From JANMOK01 sp031415055 (GTDB taxonomy: Bacteria > Pseudomonadota > Alphaproteobacteria > Rhodobacterales > Rhodobacteraceae), in contig JANOQZ010000016.1 of assembly GCA_031415055.1 (NCBI GenBank), positions 1 to 64,000 of the forward strand: 64,000 nt of DNA, read 5' to 3'. The notes under the pieces were generated by a model. That model was given only the letters and a program-made list of their open reading frames with translations, made no database searches and was not told the DNA's origin. Made by a program: the position numbers and the translations under genes. Below, in pieces: positions 9,285 to 16,959 of the stretch. The stretch's first letter is position 1; every line of letters begins with the position of its first letter.

Positions 9285-9361
9285 TGGTGCACTGGGAGGG
9301 GCTCGAACCCCCGACCCCTTGATTCGAAGTCAAGTGCTCTATCCAACTGAGCTACCAATGC
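9285..9361 (-). tRNA. tRNA-Arg (anticodon TCG)
   Basis: 77 bases on the minus strand with CCA encoded. The acceptor arm GCATTGG pairs with CCAGTGC, the D stem is GCTC/GAGC, the anticodon stem CTTGA/TCAAG encloses the loop CTTCGAA (anticodon TCG, reads CGA), and the T arm carries GGTTCGAGCC. It lies 65 bases from a tRNA-Arg(ACG) in the same direction. Since the ACG species, with inosine, can also read CGA, this gene partly duplicates its decoding. Confidence 0.95.
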
Positions 9362-9422
9362 GACCGGAACGGCATGTAACGCGAATGCCAAACCACTGCA
9401 ACCGCCGCCCGCCAAATTTGAT

Positions 9423-9510
9423 AAATTGGTGCAATGGGAGGGATTCGAACCCCCGGCCCCTTGATTCGTAGTCAAGTGCTCTATCCAGCCGAGCTACCAC
9501 TGCAACGCGG
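9423..9510. repeat. 88-bp direct repeat, left copy (contains tRNA-Arg ACG)
   Basis: Bases 9423-9510 match 10569-10656 over 88 positions with one visible difference, in the D arm (GCC against GCT on the plus strand). The match covers the whole tRNA-Arg(ACG) gene plus 4 bases beyond its 3' end and 7 beyond its 5' end, and stops abruptly on both sides. The two copies enclose a single unknown gene, as att repeats of a tRNA-targeted insertion would, although no integrase is present. Confidence 0.85.
9427..9503 (-). tRNA. tRNA-Arg (anticodon ACG), copy 1
   Basis: 77 bases with encoded CCA. Acceptor GCAGTGG pairs with CCATTGC (one G-U), anticodon stem CTTGA/TCAAG, loop CTACGAA with anticodon ACG. 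It reads the CGN box after A34-to-inosine editing. It is identical to the copy at 10573-10649 except for one D-arm base. It forms the left side of the direct repeat that brackets the unknown gene 9565-10464. Confidence 0.95.
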
Positions 9511-9564
9511 TTTCAGACCAATTTCAAAAATCATGTAATTCTGCCGATGTGTATTATTTGCAGT

Positions 9565-10464
9565 TCACGCCAACATCGGGTTCAATTCTTCCGGGTGGTA
9601 GCGCCAGAAGTGCGGATCAAAATTATCATAAGGAAGGGAATTGCCATCCTTTATGAGGCAATGGACAAACCACGCAGTATCAATGGCCGTAGATACAAGC
9701 CAGATTTCGTTGGGCTTGGTGGTGATGTTTATCAATGTGCGCTCAACTGCTTCCAATATCACGATGTGGTTGGATAGCGCGATGTCACCGTATTCTAAAA
9801 TTAGGATTGTGCGTGCGGCGCCCGCTTGCCATTTCATTAACTTCGGCAATTTCTTTTCCATTGCTCGCGCAATCCGAGTCTGCCGAAGTGGCTCTGTATC
9901 GTCAGGCGAAAACCGTGCAGGAAACAACTTTCCGCGAGACTCAGTTGGAACTGAATAGTCACGCGAAATAGAAAGGTGCAATTTGACTTTGGCCGGTTCA
10001 ATGGAACCAATCGTGAAAAGCTCTTCGTCTTGCCGGTTTTCCAAGTCAGTTTGCGCTTGTTTCAGCCTCCCACATAGAACGGTAGCGAAATGGTGAAACC
10101 AAGTGATCGTAGCATTTTGTAATTTAATTCGTTCCTTGGGTGACATTGGCATTGTAACTTTGTCGTCAAATGTGAGAGTGAAAATAGCTGGACAGGGCAG
10201 GTTAGGGGTCAATTTTTCAACGATTGGATTGATAAAGTTGACGAAATCCACGCCGGACTTCGTGTGCCCCTCAAATGGCTCAACAATTGTGTGCTCCAAT
10301 ACATATTGTATTTCGCCAAGCGCAAATACCCACTCAACAGGAGCACTATGCTGTTGATCCTCCGGTGAAAATCCCTTTGAGCGGTTTTTTCCGGTCACCT
10401 GTTCGAGGCATCGAATGACTGCGTCGCATACTTTTAGTTCATTCTTGCCCGTTTGATTTGGCAT
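9565..10464 (-). CDS. Unknown protein (299 aa) between duplicated tRNA-Arg genes
   Basis: 299 residues from the ATG at 10464, with a GGGG-containing ribosome binding site about 7 bases upstream. I do not recognise the family. The N-terminal part has conserved-looking acidic blocks (APVEWVFALGEIQYVLEHT, VEPFEGHTKSG, DFVNFINPI). The C-terminal half has ILILEYGDIALSNHIVILEA and NEIWLVSTAIDTAWFVH, which look like alternating strands and helices of a compact enzyme; the E-V...E-x-T pattern would suit a nuclease-like fold, but this is only a guess. No signal peptide or membrane helix is seen. Base composition is more AT-rich than the neighbours, which supports transfer. It is the only gene between two direct repeats of tRNA-Arg(ACG). 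Confidence 0.75.
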   Translation of the reverse strand: MPNQTGKNELKVCDAVIRCLEQVTGKNRSKGFSPEDQQHSAPVEWVFALGEIQYVLEHTIVEPFEGHTKSGVDFVNFINPIVEKLTPNLPCPAIFTLTFDDKVTMPMSPKERIKLQNATITWFHHFATVLCGRLKQAQTDLENRQDEELFTIGSIEPAKVKLHLSISRDYSVPTESRGKLFPARFSPDDTEPLRQTRIARAMEKKLPKLMKWQAGAARTILILEYGDIALSNHIVILEAVERTLINITTKPNEIWLVSTAIDTAWFVHCLIKDGNSLPYDNFDPHFWRYHPEELNPMLA

Positions 10465-10568
10465 GAGTGACCCCTATTACAATTGGCAAATTATTCATGA
10501 TTAAATTGTCGCCAAAACAAGTACGACAATCGTATGCCAGATTTTGCAGACGGCAACCGAATATTGAA

Positions 10569-10656
10569 AAATTGGTGCAATGGGAGGGATTCGAACCCCC
10601 GGCCCCTTGATTCGTAGTCAAGTGCTCTATCCAGCTGAGCTACCACTGCAACGCGG
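10569..10656. repeat. 88-bp direct repeat, right copy (contains tRNA-Arg ACG)
   Basis: Right-hand partner of 9423-9510, same orientation, one mismatch in 88 bases. The repeat period is 1146 bases. A gene duplication by unequal crossing-over would also give a repeat, but would not explain an unrelated AT-rich gene between the copies. Confidence 0.85.
10573..10649 (-). tRNA. tRNA-Arg (anticodon ACG), copy 2
   Basis: 77 bases with encoded CCA, the same fold as 9427-9503. The D stem here reads GCTCAGC on the tRNA strand where the other copy has GCTCGGC. All arms pair, so both copies look functional. Confidence 0.95.
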
Positions 10657-10705
10657 GTTGAATTATAACTGGGTCGACGGGTTTGCAAGGGGCAAAAGGC
10701 CCACC

Positions 10706-12082
10706 CTACCCAGGCAAAAATATCCGAAACACCGTCCCCTTGTCCGAAGTTTCCGCCAGTTCCAACACCCCGCCGTGCCCGCGCACCAGATCAACGGCGA
10801 TAGCGAGGCCAAGCCCGGTGCCGCCCTTGCGAGCGCCGCCTTCGAACGGTTTGAACAGGTTGGCTTTGGCGCGATCAGAAAACCCGGGGCCGGAATCGCG
10901 GATCAGAATTTCGCAACCACTTGCCATTTCAACCGCCGAAACTCGTATTTCCCCATCCTTACCCGAACTTTCAATCGCCTGCCGCGCGTTGCGCACCAGA
11001 TTCATCAGGATGCGGAACATATGATCGGGGTCGGCATTGGCCTGCACACTCTCGGCCACATCAGACAGCAAATCCACCTGTTGCCCATTGCGGGTCAAAT
11101 CGGCCTCAAACACATCCGTCACCAAATGGGCGATGTTCACCTGGCACTTTTCCGGCTGCATCTCTTCCGCCTTGCCAAACGCCAACGTGTTTTCGCACAG
11201 GTTTATCGCCCGTGAGATCGACGAGATCAGCTTGGGCGCAATCCGCACCACCGTCGGGTCATTGCTGCTTTCCATCCGGTCGGCCAGCAGTTGCGCGGTC
11301 GTCAGCATGTTGCGCAGATCGTGGCTGATCCGCGCCACCGCCCCGCCCAAAGTCGCCAGCCGGTCCTTGTGGCGCAAGGATGCCGAAAGCTGGGTCTGCA
11401 AATCCTGCAGCGCGGTTTCGGCTTTGCGCAATTCGGTGATGCTTGCCGCTGGCGTCATGATCAAACGCGGGTCATCGGGGGCCGCGCGATAAGCGATCAT
11501 ATTGGCGACAACGTTGGAAATCGGCCGCACGATGAACCGCCGCACCGACACAAATAACAGCGCCGCCGTGATGGCCGAGATAAACGCCGACAGCCAAAAC
11601 ACGTTGAGTCCATAGGCCCACATGGCGTTGCGCAGCGGGCTTTCTTGCAACGTCGCCTCGATATCAATCCCCGCCCCTTTCACCGGCGTGCCGATGATCC
11701 GAATGATGCGATTGCCGCCGAAAAACATGGTGTTCATCGCGTCGCGGATCAGCATCATCTGCCCATCGACTCGCAGATCAAAGCTTTCCGCCACATCAAT
11801 CAGCATCGGCTTGGACAACACCAATTCGCGCATGTCGTCGCGCCGCAGCACGATATTCAACACTTCGGCATTGTCCAACAACTCATCCGCCAGTTCCGGG
11901 GACACCATCTCATCCGGACTGGCCAACAGCGACAGCGAGGCCAATTGCGCCAGTTCCAAATGCTGCTGCAAATAAGTCTGCCGAAACCGCGCCACCGAAG
12001 GCACGAAGATCAACACCTCTGCCAGCATGACAAAGAAAATCGTCAGCAACAGGAAACGGCCTGAAAGGGATTTAAGAAACAA
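10706..12082 (-). CDS. Membrane sensor histidine kinase
   Basis: 458 residues. An N-terminal membrane helix (FLLLTIFFVMLAEVLIFV, residues 10-27) and a second near 160-180 enclose an extracytoplasmic sensor of about 130 residues. A HAMP-like stretch leads to the H-box ISHDLRN (about residue 255), then the N-box NLVRNARQA, the G1 box DSGPGF and the G2 box GTGLGLAIA of the ATPase domain. It should autophosphorylate on the histidine and pass phosphate to a response regulator, but no regulator gene is adjacent, so it is an orphan here. The H-box reads ARISHDLRN rather than the usual EISHELRT. Confidence 0.92.
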   Translation of the reverse strand: MFLKSLSGRFLLLTIFFVMLAEVLIFVPSVARFRQTYLQQHLELAQLASLSLLASPDEMVSPELADELLDNAEVLNIVLRRDDMRELVLSKPMLIDVAESFDLRVDGQMMLIRDAMNTMFFGGNRIIRIIGTPVKGAGIDIEATLQESPLRNAMWAYGLNVFWLSAFISAITAALLFVSVRRFIVRPISNVVANMIAYRAAPDDPRLIMTPAASITELRKAETALQDLQTQLSASLRHKDRLATLGGAVARISHDLRNMLTTAQLLADRMESSNDPTVVRIAPKLISSISRAINLCENTLAFGKAEEMQPEKCQVNIAHLVTDVFEADLTRNGQQVDLLSDVAESVQANADPDHMFRILMNLVRNARQAIESSGKDGEIRVSAVEMASGCEILIRDSGPGFSDRAKANLFKPFEGGARKGGTGLGLAIAVDLVRGHGGVLELAETSDKGTVFRIFLPG

Positions 12083-12190
12083 AGCTGGCTTTCTGACTGC
12101 TCAAATCTGGGCCGGATATTACGGGGTGTCGGGGAATGGGGCAAGGTGGAAGGGCGGATCGACAGCAAGGGCGACTGACTCAACCGTTAG

Positions 12191-13495
12191 ATGCTTAAGG
12201 TTGAAGGATTGATTCAGGAGCGTTACGTAAAGAAAAAGACAAATGGACGTTATTTGAGGGGTGACCGGGTGAGAACAAATGTTGACACTGGCATTTTTGT
12301 TGTCTCGATCAAAAGTTGGGATGACATCGACCGAGCCACAGATGCAATAAATGCAGAAATTGAGTACTGGCGTTGGACAAACAATATGTCGTCCCCGGAG
12401 GCCCGCGAGTTTTTTAACGGCGTTTCCGTTGTTTACACTTCAATTCTAAACGACATTCAAAGCGGACGTTCGAGTAGCGACGAGCAAGAGAGCATAAACA
12501 AAGCCAATGCAGCAATCAATTTGCTAAACAACGCAGAAAATGCGTTTAAACTCATCAAATCGGGCACTGCATTGGCGCAGTTTATCGAAAGGGAACGACA
12601 ATCTGATCCGGAGTTTGCTGCCCGTTTAGCTTGGTGCGCGACTAAGAGTCCGGGAGTAAGTGTTCCTGTTGAGAATAACTTGGACGTCTTGTTTGCGTTA
12701 AACGAATTTTCGAGAGGGCTTTCGAAGAAAAGCGCTGCGTCTGCACAAAAATCAATAGAATCAATCCGAAAGCAACTACTAATTTCTTCGGAAGGAGATC
12801 AGGCGCAATCAAGGATCCAGCTCAAGAAATTTGATTTGGCCGTGAAATCTCGCGAAAAAAAGGCGGCCAGCGCAACAAAAGCTTCCGCGGCAATGCTAGT
12901 TCGTCACCGTGCCATGATCACGAAATTGGTGTCCGACGTCCAAACCAAACTTGAAGAGAACGTTAAAGAAATGGTGACGGCAACAAATGCGCAATTAGCT
13001 GAAACAAAGGAATATTATGAAACAAATATTTCACTCCAAGAGCCAATTAGTTATTGGAAACAAAAGAAAATATATCACCGCCGCGCAACGATTTCTTTGG
13101 GGCTAGTTTTCATTATATACAGTCTGATTTTGGCATTGGTTACTTTTTCTTACATTCGTTCTTTTGATATGGGCTTGACCGGTTTTATTTCATTTTGGAA
13201 AGATGCTACTTTAAGTGCTTTTGGTGCCTTCGGACTTCTGTTCGCGATGGCTTTGGCAATCGCCCGCATCGTTTTTCGATTATTTGCTAGCCAACTTCAC
13301 CTGTGGAACGACTCCTCGGAGCGCGTTACCATGATGCAGACCTATTTGTCTTTTGCTCAAAAGGGCCACGCAAAGGAAGAATTCCTTGGTGCGTTAATGA
13401 GCCGTCTATTCAGCCCATCTTCTGACGGTGTCGTGAAAGACGATTTTGGCTCAGTTGGCGCATTGGACGCAGTTGTGAGCCGCACTTTGAAGTAG
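12191..13495 (+). CDS. Unknown coiled-coil protein with two C-terminal membrane helices
   Basis: 434 residues from the ATG at 12191. A GTG at 12269, preceded by GAGGGG, is an alternative start that removes the oddly basic first 26 residues. The first 200 residues are hydrophilic and helical, followed by a charged coiled-coil-like stretch (210-290) and a conserved-looking EPISYWKQKKIYHRRA just before two membrane helices (about 300-320 and 345-368). The layout resembles a family of unknown function with this WK..H motif (possibly DUF6161; from memory). It is clearly more AT-rich than its neighbours, with different codon use, suggesting transfer. Function unknown. Confidence 0.75.
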   Translation: MLKVEGLIQERYVKKKTNGRYLRGDRVRTNVDTGIFVVSIKSWDDIDRATDAINAEIEYWRWTNNMSSPEAREFFNGVSVVYTSILNDIQSGRSSSDEQESINKANAAINLLNNAENAFKLIKSGTALAQFIERERQSDPEFAARLAWCATKSPGVSVPVENNLDVLFALNEFSRGLSKKSAASAQKSIESIRKQLLISSEGDQAQSRIQLKKFDLAVKSREKKAASATKASAAMLVRHRAMITKLVSDVQTKLEENVKEMVTATNAQLAETKEYYETNISLQEPISYWKQKKIYHRRATISLGLVFIIYSLILALVTFSYIRSFDMGLTGFISFWKDATLSAFGAFGLLFAMALAIARIVFRLFASQLHLWNDSSERVTMMQTYLSFAQKGHAKEEFLGALMSRLFSPSSDGVVKDDFGSVGALDAVVSRTLK

Positions 13496-13527
13496 CGGGG
13501 CGCAAATCGAGATCGCCGCGACCACCC

Positions 13528-13591
13528 TGTCACTCTCGCGCAAGCGGGAATCTCAGCGCAACTGCCGACTCCCGCCGCCGCGAGGGTGACA
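13528..13591. repeat. 64-bp palindromic element, copy A
   Basis: TGTCACTCTCGCG (13528-13540) pairs with CGCGAGGGTGACA (13579-13591), and the pairing continues inward (GCGGGAATC with GACTCCCGC), giving arms of about 25 bases around a 14-base loop. A related 65-base element lies at 14327-14391, so the two flank the methyltransferase gene. This looks like a dispersed REP/MITE-type sequence. The rest of 13496-13677 shows nothing else. Confidence 0.65.
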
Positions 13592-13677
13592 ACATTCGCG
13601 GCCATCCGGTCAATTAACAACTACGCCAAAACAATTGCCAATTTTCTACGATGTCAGAGCCCAATAAGCCCCACCCC

Positions 13678-14301
13678 TCAAACCCGCCGTAACACCACCG
13701 CCAAACTGGGCGATGTTCCCTTTTCGCCGGGCATCGAGACATATGGCTCGGTCTGCTCCACAACCTCAACCGATGCCAATCCCCCAATCCGTTCCGCAAA
13801 CCCCGCATCCCAAAGCGCCATTTTCACCGTCAGCACAATCACGCCGCCAACCCGGCAAATCCGCACCAGTTCGTCCAACCCTTCGGCCCCAACATGCCCC
13901 GTGGTGAAAACGCCGGTCGAAATCACCCCGGCAAAGGCTGCGTCGGCGAACGGCAAAGGCCCGCCCAAAGCCAAGCAATGCAGCCGCGCATAGCAGCCTT
14001 TACCCCGCGCAACCGCCAGCATGCCTTCGGAAATGTCCAGACCCTCAACGCCCGGATACCCCAATATCCCCAGCCATTGCCCGACCAACCCGGTGCCGCA
14101 ACCCGCGTCCAAAACGGGACCAGAACCGCGCGGCAAATACCGCGCCAACAACGCCACCCCAACCGATGGGTGCCTATAGCCCGCACTCGCCATCTCCGCC
14201 TCATAGGTGGCCGCCCAGCCGTCATACAACGCCGCAACTTCGTCTGGCCGCGACGCCCCATAAACCGCACCCAAATAGCCCTTGTGATGGTCCTGCGCCA
14301 T
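13678..14301 (-). CDS. Class I SAM-dependent methyltransferase
   Basis: 207 residues from the ATG at 14301, chosen over the adjacent GTG because AAGGAG lies 5 bases upstream. Motif I is VLDAGCGTGLVGQWL (about residues 65-79), followed by the acidic loop VEGLDISEGML and then LPFADAAFAGVIS as motif II. This is the methyltransferase_11 type of Rossmann fold. The substrate is unknown; such proteins act on small molecules. It is flanked by two copies of a palindromic repeat. Confidence 0.88.
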   Translation of the reverse strand: MAQDHHKGYLGAVYGASRPDEVAALYDGWAATYEAEMASAGYRHPSVGVALLARYLPRGSGPVLDAGCGTGLVGQWLGILGYPGVEGLDISEGMLAVARGKGCYARLHCLALGGPLPFADAAFAGVISTGVFTTGHVGAEGLDELVRICRVGGVIVLTVKMALWDAGFAERIGGLASVEVVEQTEPYVSMPGEKGTSPSLAVVLRRV

Positions 14302-14326
14302 CACAGCTCCTTAGCACCCACGCACC

Positions 14327-14391
14327 TGTCATTCCCGCGCAGGCGGGAATCAATAACAACCCAAACCGACCCCCGCATTCGCTTGGGTGAC
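14327..14391. repeat. 65-bp palindromic element, copy B
   Basis: Begins TGTCATTCCCGCGCAGGCGG, matching copy A in 21 of its first 25 bases, and ends with CGCTTGGGTGAC where copy A ends CGCGAGGGTGAC. The left arm folds on itself (ATTCCCGC 14331-14338 with GCGGGAAT 14343-14350). It has the same orientation as copy A. Confidence 0.6.
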
Positions 14392-14400
14392 TCTCGAAAA

Positions 14401-15072
14401 TCAACGCACAAAAGCTTGGCCCGCCAAACTCGCGTGATACCCGTCCAAACTTTCGCTGACCGCTTTCCAGTGTTTCAGCGCCATCACATTAGCCAACCAT
14501 TTCTTCACGTTCGGATAGGGTGTCAAGTCAAACTGAATCGCATTGCCCAAAGCGACAATCGAGCCTGTCGAATAATCCGCCACCGTGATTTCGTCGCCGG
14601 TCAACCACTTGCGCCCGTCGCCCAACCAATGGGTGTTCAGCACATCAAACCAGAACTTGCTGTTCTTCAAACCCCATTCATTCGCCACTTTCTGCCCTTC
14701 GGAACTGGGCCGCTTGTGGTGATCGAATATCTGCGGATAGACCAGATTATAGCCCCAATCGCGATAGAAATTGATGTTGGTCCAGTCCATGATCTCGTTG
14801 ACCTTGGCGCGTTTTTTCACATCTTTGGGGTATTCCGGAAAGTCGTTGCTTTCCGCCAGATATTTCAGAATCGCCCCGTGTTCGGTCAGGCGAAAATCGC
14901 CGTCTTCCAACACCGGTACCAGTCGACTTGGGTTGATGGCGATGTATTCCGGGCTGTGATGCGCCCCCGTGAAAAGATCGACGACCTCTTCCTTAACCTT
15001 CAAACCCTTTTCGGCAATGAAAAGCCGCACTGGCCGGCTGGTGATCGAGGCGGGATGGCAATAAAGTTTCAT
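14401..15072 (-). CDS. Glutathione S-transferase family protein
   Basis: 223 residues. The N-terminal thioredoxin-like domain begins MKLYCHPASITSRPVRLFIA, has the cis-proline region SRLVPVLEDG, and EHGAILKYLAE for glutathione binding. The C-terminal all-helical domain has the capping motif ITVADYSTGS. It resembles theta-class enzymes that conjugate or isomerise glutathione adducts. GGAGGA lies just before the ATG. It is the last gene of a minus-strand series (GMC oxidoreductase, lyase, ligase, VOC, GST), so its substrate probably belongs to that pathway. Confidence 0.9.
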   Translation of the reverse strand: MKLYCHPASITSRPVRLFIAEKGLKVKEEVVDLFTGAHHSPEYIAINPSRLVPVLEDGDFRLTEHGAILKYLAESNDFPEYPKDVKKRAKVNEIMDWTNINFYRDWGYNLVYPQIFDHHKRPSSEGQKVANEWGLKNSKFWFDVLNTHWLGDGRKWLTGDEITVADYSTGSIVALGNAIQFDLTPYPNVKKWLANVMALKHWKAVSESLDGYHASLAGQAFVR

Positions 15073-15087
15073 TCATTCCTCCATAAG

Positions 15088-15678
15088 TTACGGTTTTTTA
15101 TACGGGTCTTTCGGGCTTCGATCGCTCGACAGGCTATCGCGGTTTCGCGCCGTCAAAACCTCAATTGCATCGGCCAGATGAATTTCCGCGATGTTGTAAT
15201 CGCCCCGCGCGACGCGAATTTTATGCGCTTCCAGCATCACCTGCCCGTGGCTCCAGCCATAGGGTGGCTCAAAGCGATACGACGCCAATTCGATCAACAA
15301 CCCCATCGGGTCTTTGAAATAGATCGAATCCATGAACCCGCGATCCTTCGGACCGGAATGCGAAATGCCGCGTTCATCCAACCGCTCTACCGCTTGGCGA
15401 AATGTCGCTTGGCTCACCGAAAACGCCAAATGATGCACGCAACCAATTTCGGTCGGTGTCCGCCGAGGGTTGGGCGTGCGGCTGTCATCGGTGAAAATCG
15501 TGATCAACCGGCCGTCACCCGGATCGAAATACAAATGGCTTTCCGACGCTTTGTCCAGATTGGGCTGCTCGAACACGAACGGCATGCCCAGCACGCCTTC
15601 CCAGAAATCAATCGAGGTCTGCCGGTCGGCTCCGACCAAGGTGATATGATGCACGCCCTGAGATTGCAGTTTCCGCAT
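15088..15678 (-). CDS. VOC-superfamily protein (glyoxalase/dioxygenase fold)
   Basis: 196 residues with two beta-alpha-beta-beta-beta modules: GVHHITLVGADRQTSIDFW (residues 8-26) and CVHHLAFSVSQATFRQAVE (near 80). The metal ligands expected for this fold are visible as the histidines of GVHH and CVHH and the glutamate of DPMGLLIELASY. It could be a ring-cleaving dioxygenase or a glyoxalase-type isomerase; a glutathione S-transferase follows it. The ATG directly follows the ligase stop (TGA ATG, no gap) behind GGAGGGG, so the two are co-translated. Confidence 0.87.
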   Translation of the reverse strand: MRKLQSQGVHHITLVGADRQTSIDFWEGVLGMPFVFEQPNLDKASESHLYFDPGDGRLITIFTDDSRTPNPRRTPTEIGCVHHLAFSVSQATFRQAVERLDERGISHSGPKDRGFMDSIYFKDPMGLLIELASYRFEPPYGWSHGQVMLEAHKIRVARGDYNIAEIHLADAIEVLTARNRDSLSSDRSPKDPYKKP

Positions 15679-16959
15679 TCACCCCTCCTTCGGCCAGGTC
15701 ACCAGTTTGGACTTGTAATCGCTGCGCGGCAAGCTGCCGATTGGCACCAATTCTACCGCCACTGTCACGATCAATTTCTCACGCACGCGTTTGCCAATTC
15801 GCTCCGCCAATTGCGGACCGCTTCCTTCAATCACAATCACCAAGGGCGGCTCTTGCTTGACGCCTTTGCGCGATGGTCGCACCGAAATCACCCCACTCAC
15901 CGCTGGCGCAAATTCCGCCACCACTTCGCGCAACGCGGTCGGGAATACATTCACCCCGCGCACAATCAACATATCATCCGTCCGCCCGATGCAGCGCACC
16001 CGTGGAGCGGTGCGTCCACACGAACAAACCCCGGTCGAAACCCGCACATGATCGCGGCTTCTGAACCGCAACAAAGGCGTCGCTTGCTGGCGAAGGTGAG
16101 TATAAACCAACTCACCCTCGACCCCGTCTTGCAGCGCCAAAACCGCACCTGAAACGGGGTCAATTACTTCAAAATGCACCAACCCACGCCCAGAAAAATG
16201 CATGCCGTTTCGCGCTTCACATTCCCCCCACAAACTGACGGAAATATCCCCAATCCCCATCGCCTCGGTCACTTGAGCGCCCCACGCCTCCTGCAACCGC
16301 CCGCGCAACTCCGCTTCACCGCCTCCCGGTTCGCCAGCCACCAGCAACCGCTTGACGCTGGAACCCTTCAAATCAATCCCCCGCGTCGCCGCCCATTCCG
16401 CCAGATGCAGCGCATAACTTGGCGTCAAAGCAATCGCATCCACCGCCAAATTCTGCACCGCACCCATCAGTTTTTCGCTATTCCCCGGACCCACCGGAAT
16501 GTGACAAATGCCCATGGAATTGAACGCATCCAGCGTCACCCCGGCCACGAACGGCCCCGCGCCGTAGGTGGTGATGATCCGCTCGCCCTTGCCCAGCCCC
16601 GATGCTGAATATGACCGCGAGGAAATCTCCACCCAATCCGCCAAATCCCGCGCCGTCAGCGGAATGTAGCTGGGCGATCCCGTCGTGCCGCTGGTCGAAT
16701 AAATCCGCACAATATCGGCGTCCGCCGCCGCCAAATGCGCTCCAATCGCGTTGTCGACCGTGCGGCTGGCCCGCAATTCATCCTTCTCAGTAAACGGCAG
16801 ATCGCCCAAATTGGCCAAACCACCCAATTTGATCCCCGACAACTTGTTTTGGTAAAATTTGGAACGTTCCAAAAGATACGCCACCTGCGCCCGATAGGCG
16901 GCATCGTCAGCGCCACCCTGCTCCCCCCAAGGGCGCGTCTCAACCGCTGGGTTAAACAT
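15679..16959 (-). CDS. Phenylacetate-CoA ligase-like acyl-CoA ligase
   Basis: 426 residues from the ATG at 16959, which shares its A with the TGA of the upstream gene. The AMP-binding P-loop is YSTSGTTGSPSYIPLT (about residues 90-105), and the C-terminal hinge with its aspartate is GRTDDMLIVRGVNVFP. The family (PaaK-type) activates aryl or other carboxylic acids to CoA thioesters with ATP. It sits between a citryl-CoA lyase-like gene and a VOC gene, which suggests a peripheral catabolic route for an organic acid; the acid is not identifiable. A start at the GTG 3 bases upstream is possible. Confidence 0.88.
   Translation of the reverse strand: MFNPAVETRPWGEQGGADDAAYRAQVAYLLERSKFYQNKLSGIKLGGLANLGDLPFTEKDELRASRTVDNAIGAHLAAADADIVRIYSTSGTTGSPSYIPLTARDLADWVEISSRSYSASGLGKGERIITTYGAGPFVAGVTLDAFNSMGICHIPVGPGNSEKLMGAVQNLAVDAIALTPSYALHLAEWAATRGIDLKGSSVKRLLVAGEPGGGEAELRGRLQEAWGAQVTEAMGIGDISVSLWGECEARNGMHFSGRGLVHFEVIDPVSGAVLALQDGVEGELVYTHLRQQATPLLRFRSRDHVRVSTGVCSCGRTAPRVRCIGRTDDMLIVRGVNVFPTALREVVAEFAPAVSGVISVRPSRKGVKQEPPLVIVIEGSGPQLAERIGKRVREKLIVTVAVELVPIGSLPRSDYKSKLVTWPKEG

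Noticed and set aside
13894..16152. 752-residue open frame on the plus strand
   Set aside because: It is antisense to the methyltransferase, GST, VOC and CoA-ligase genes, which have clear motifs; its residue composition (rich in R, H, P, Q) is that of a shadow frame.
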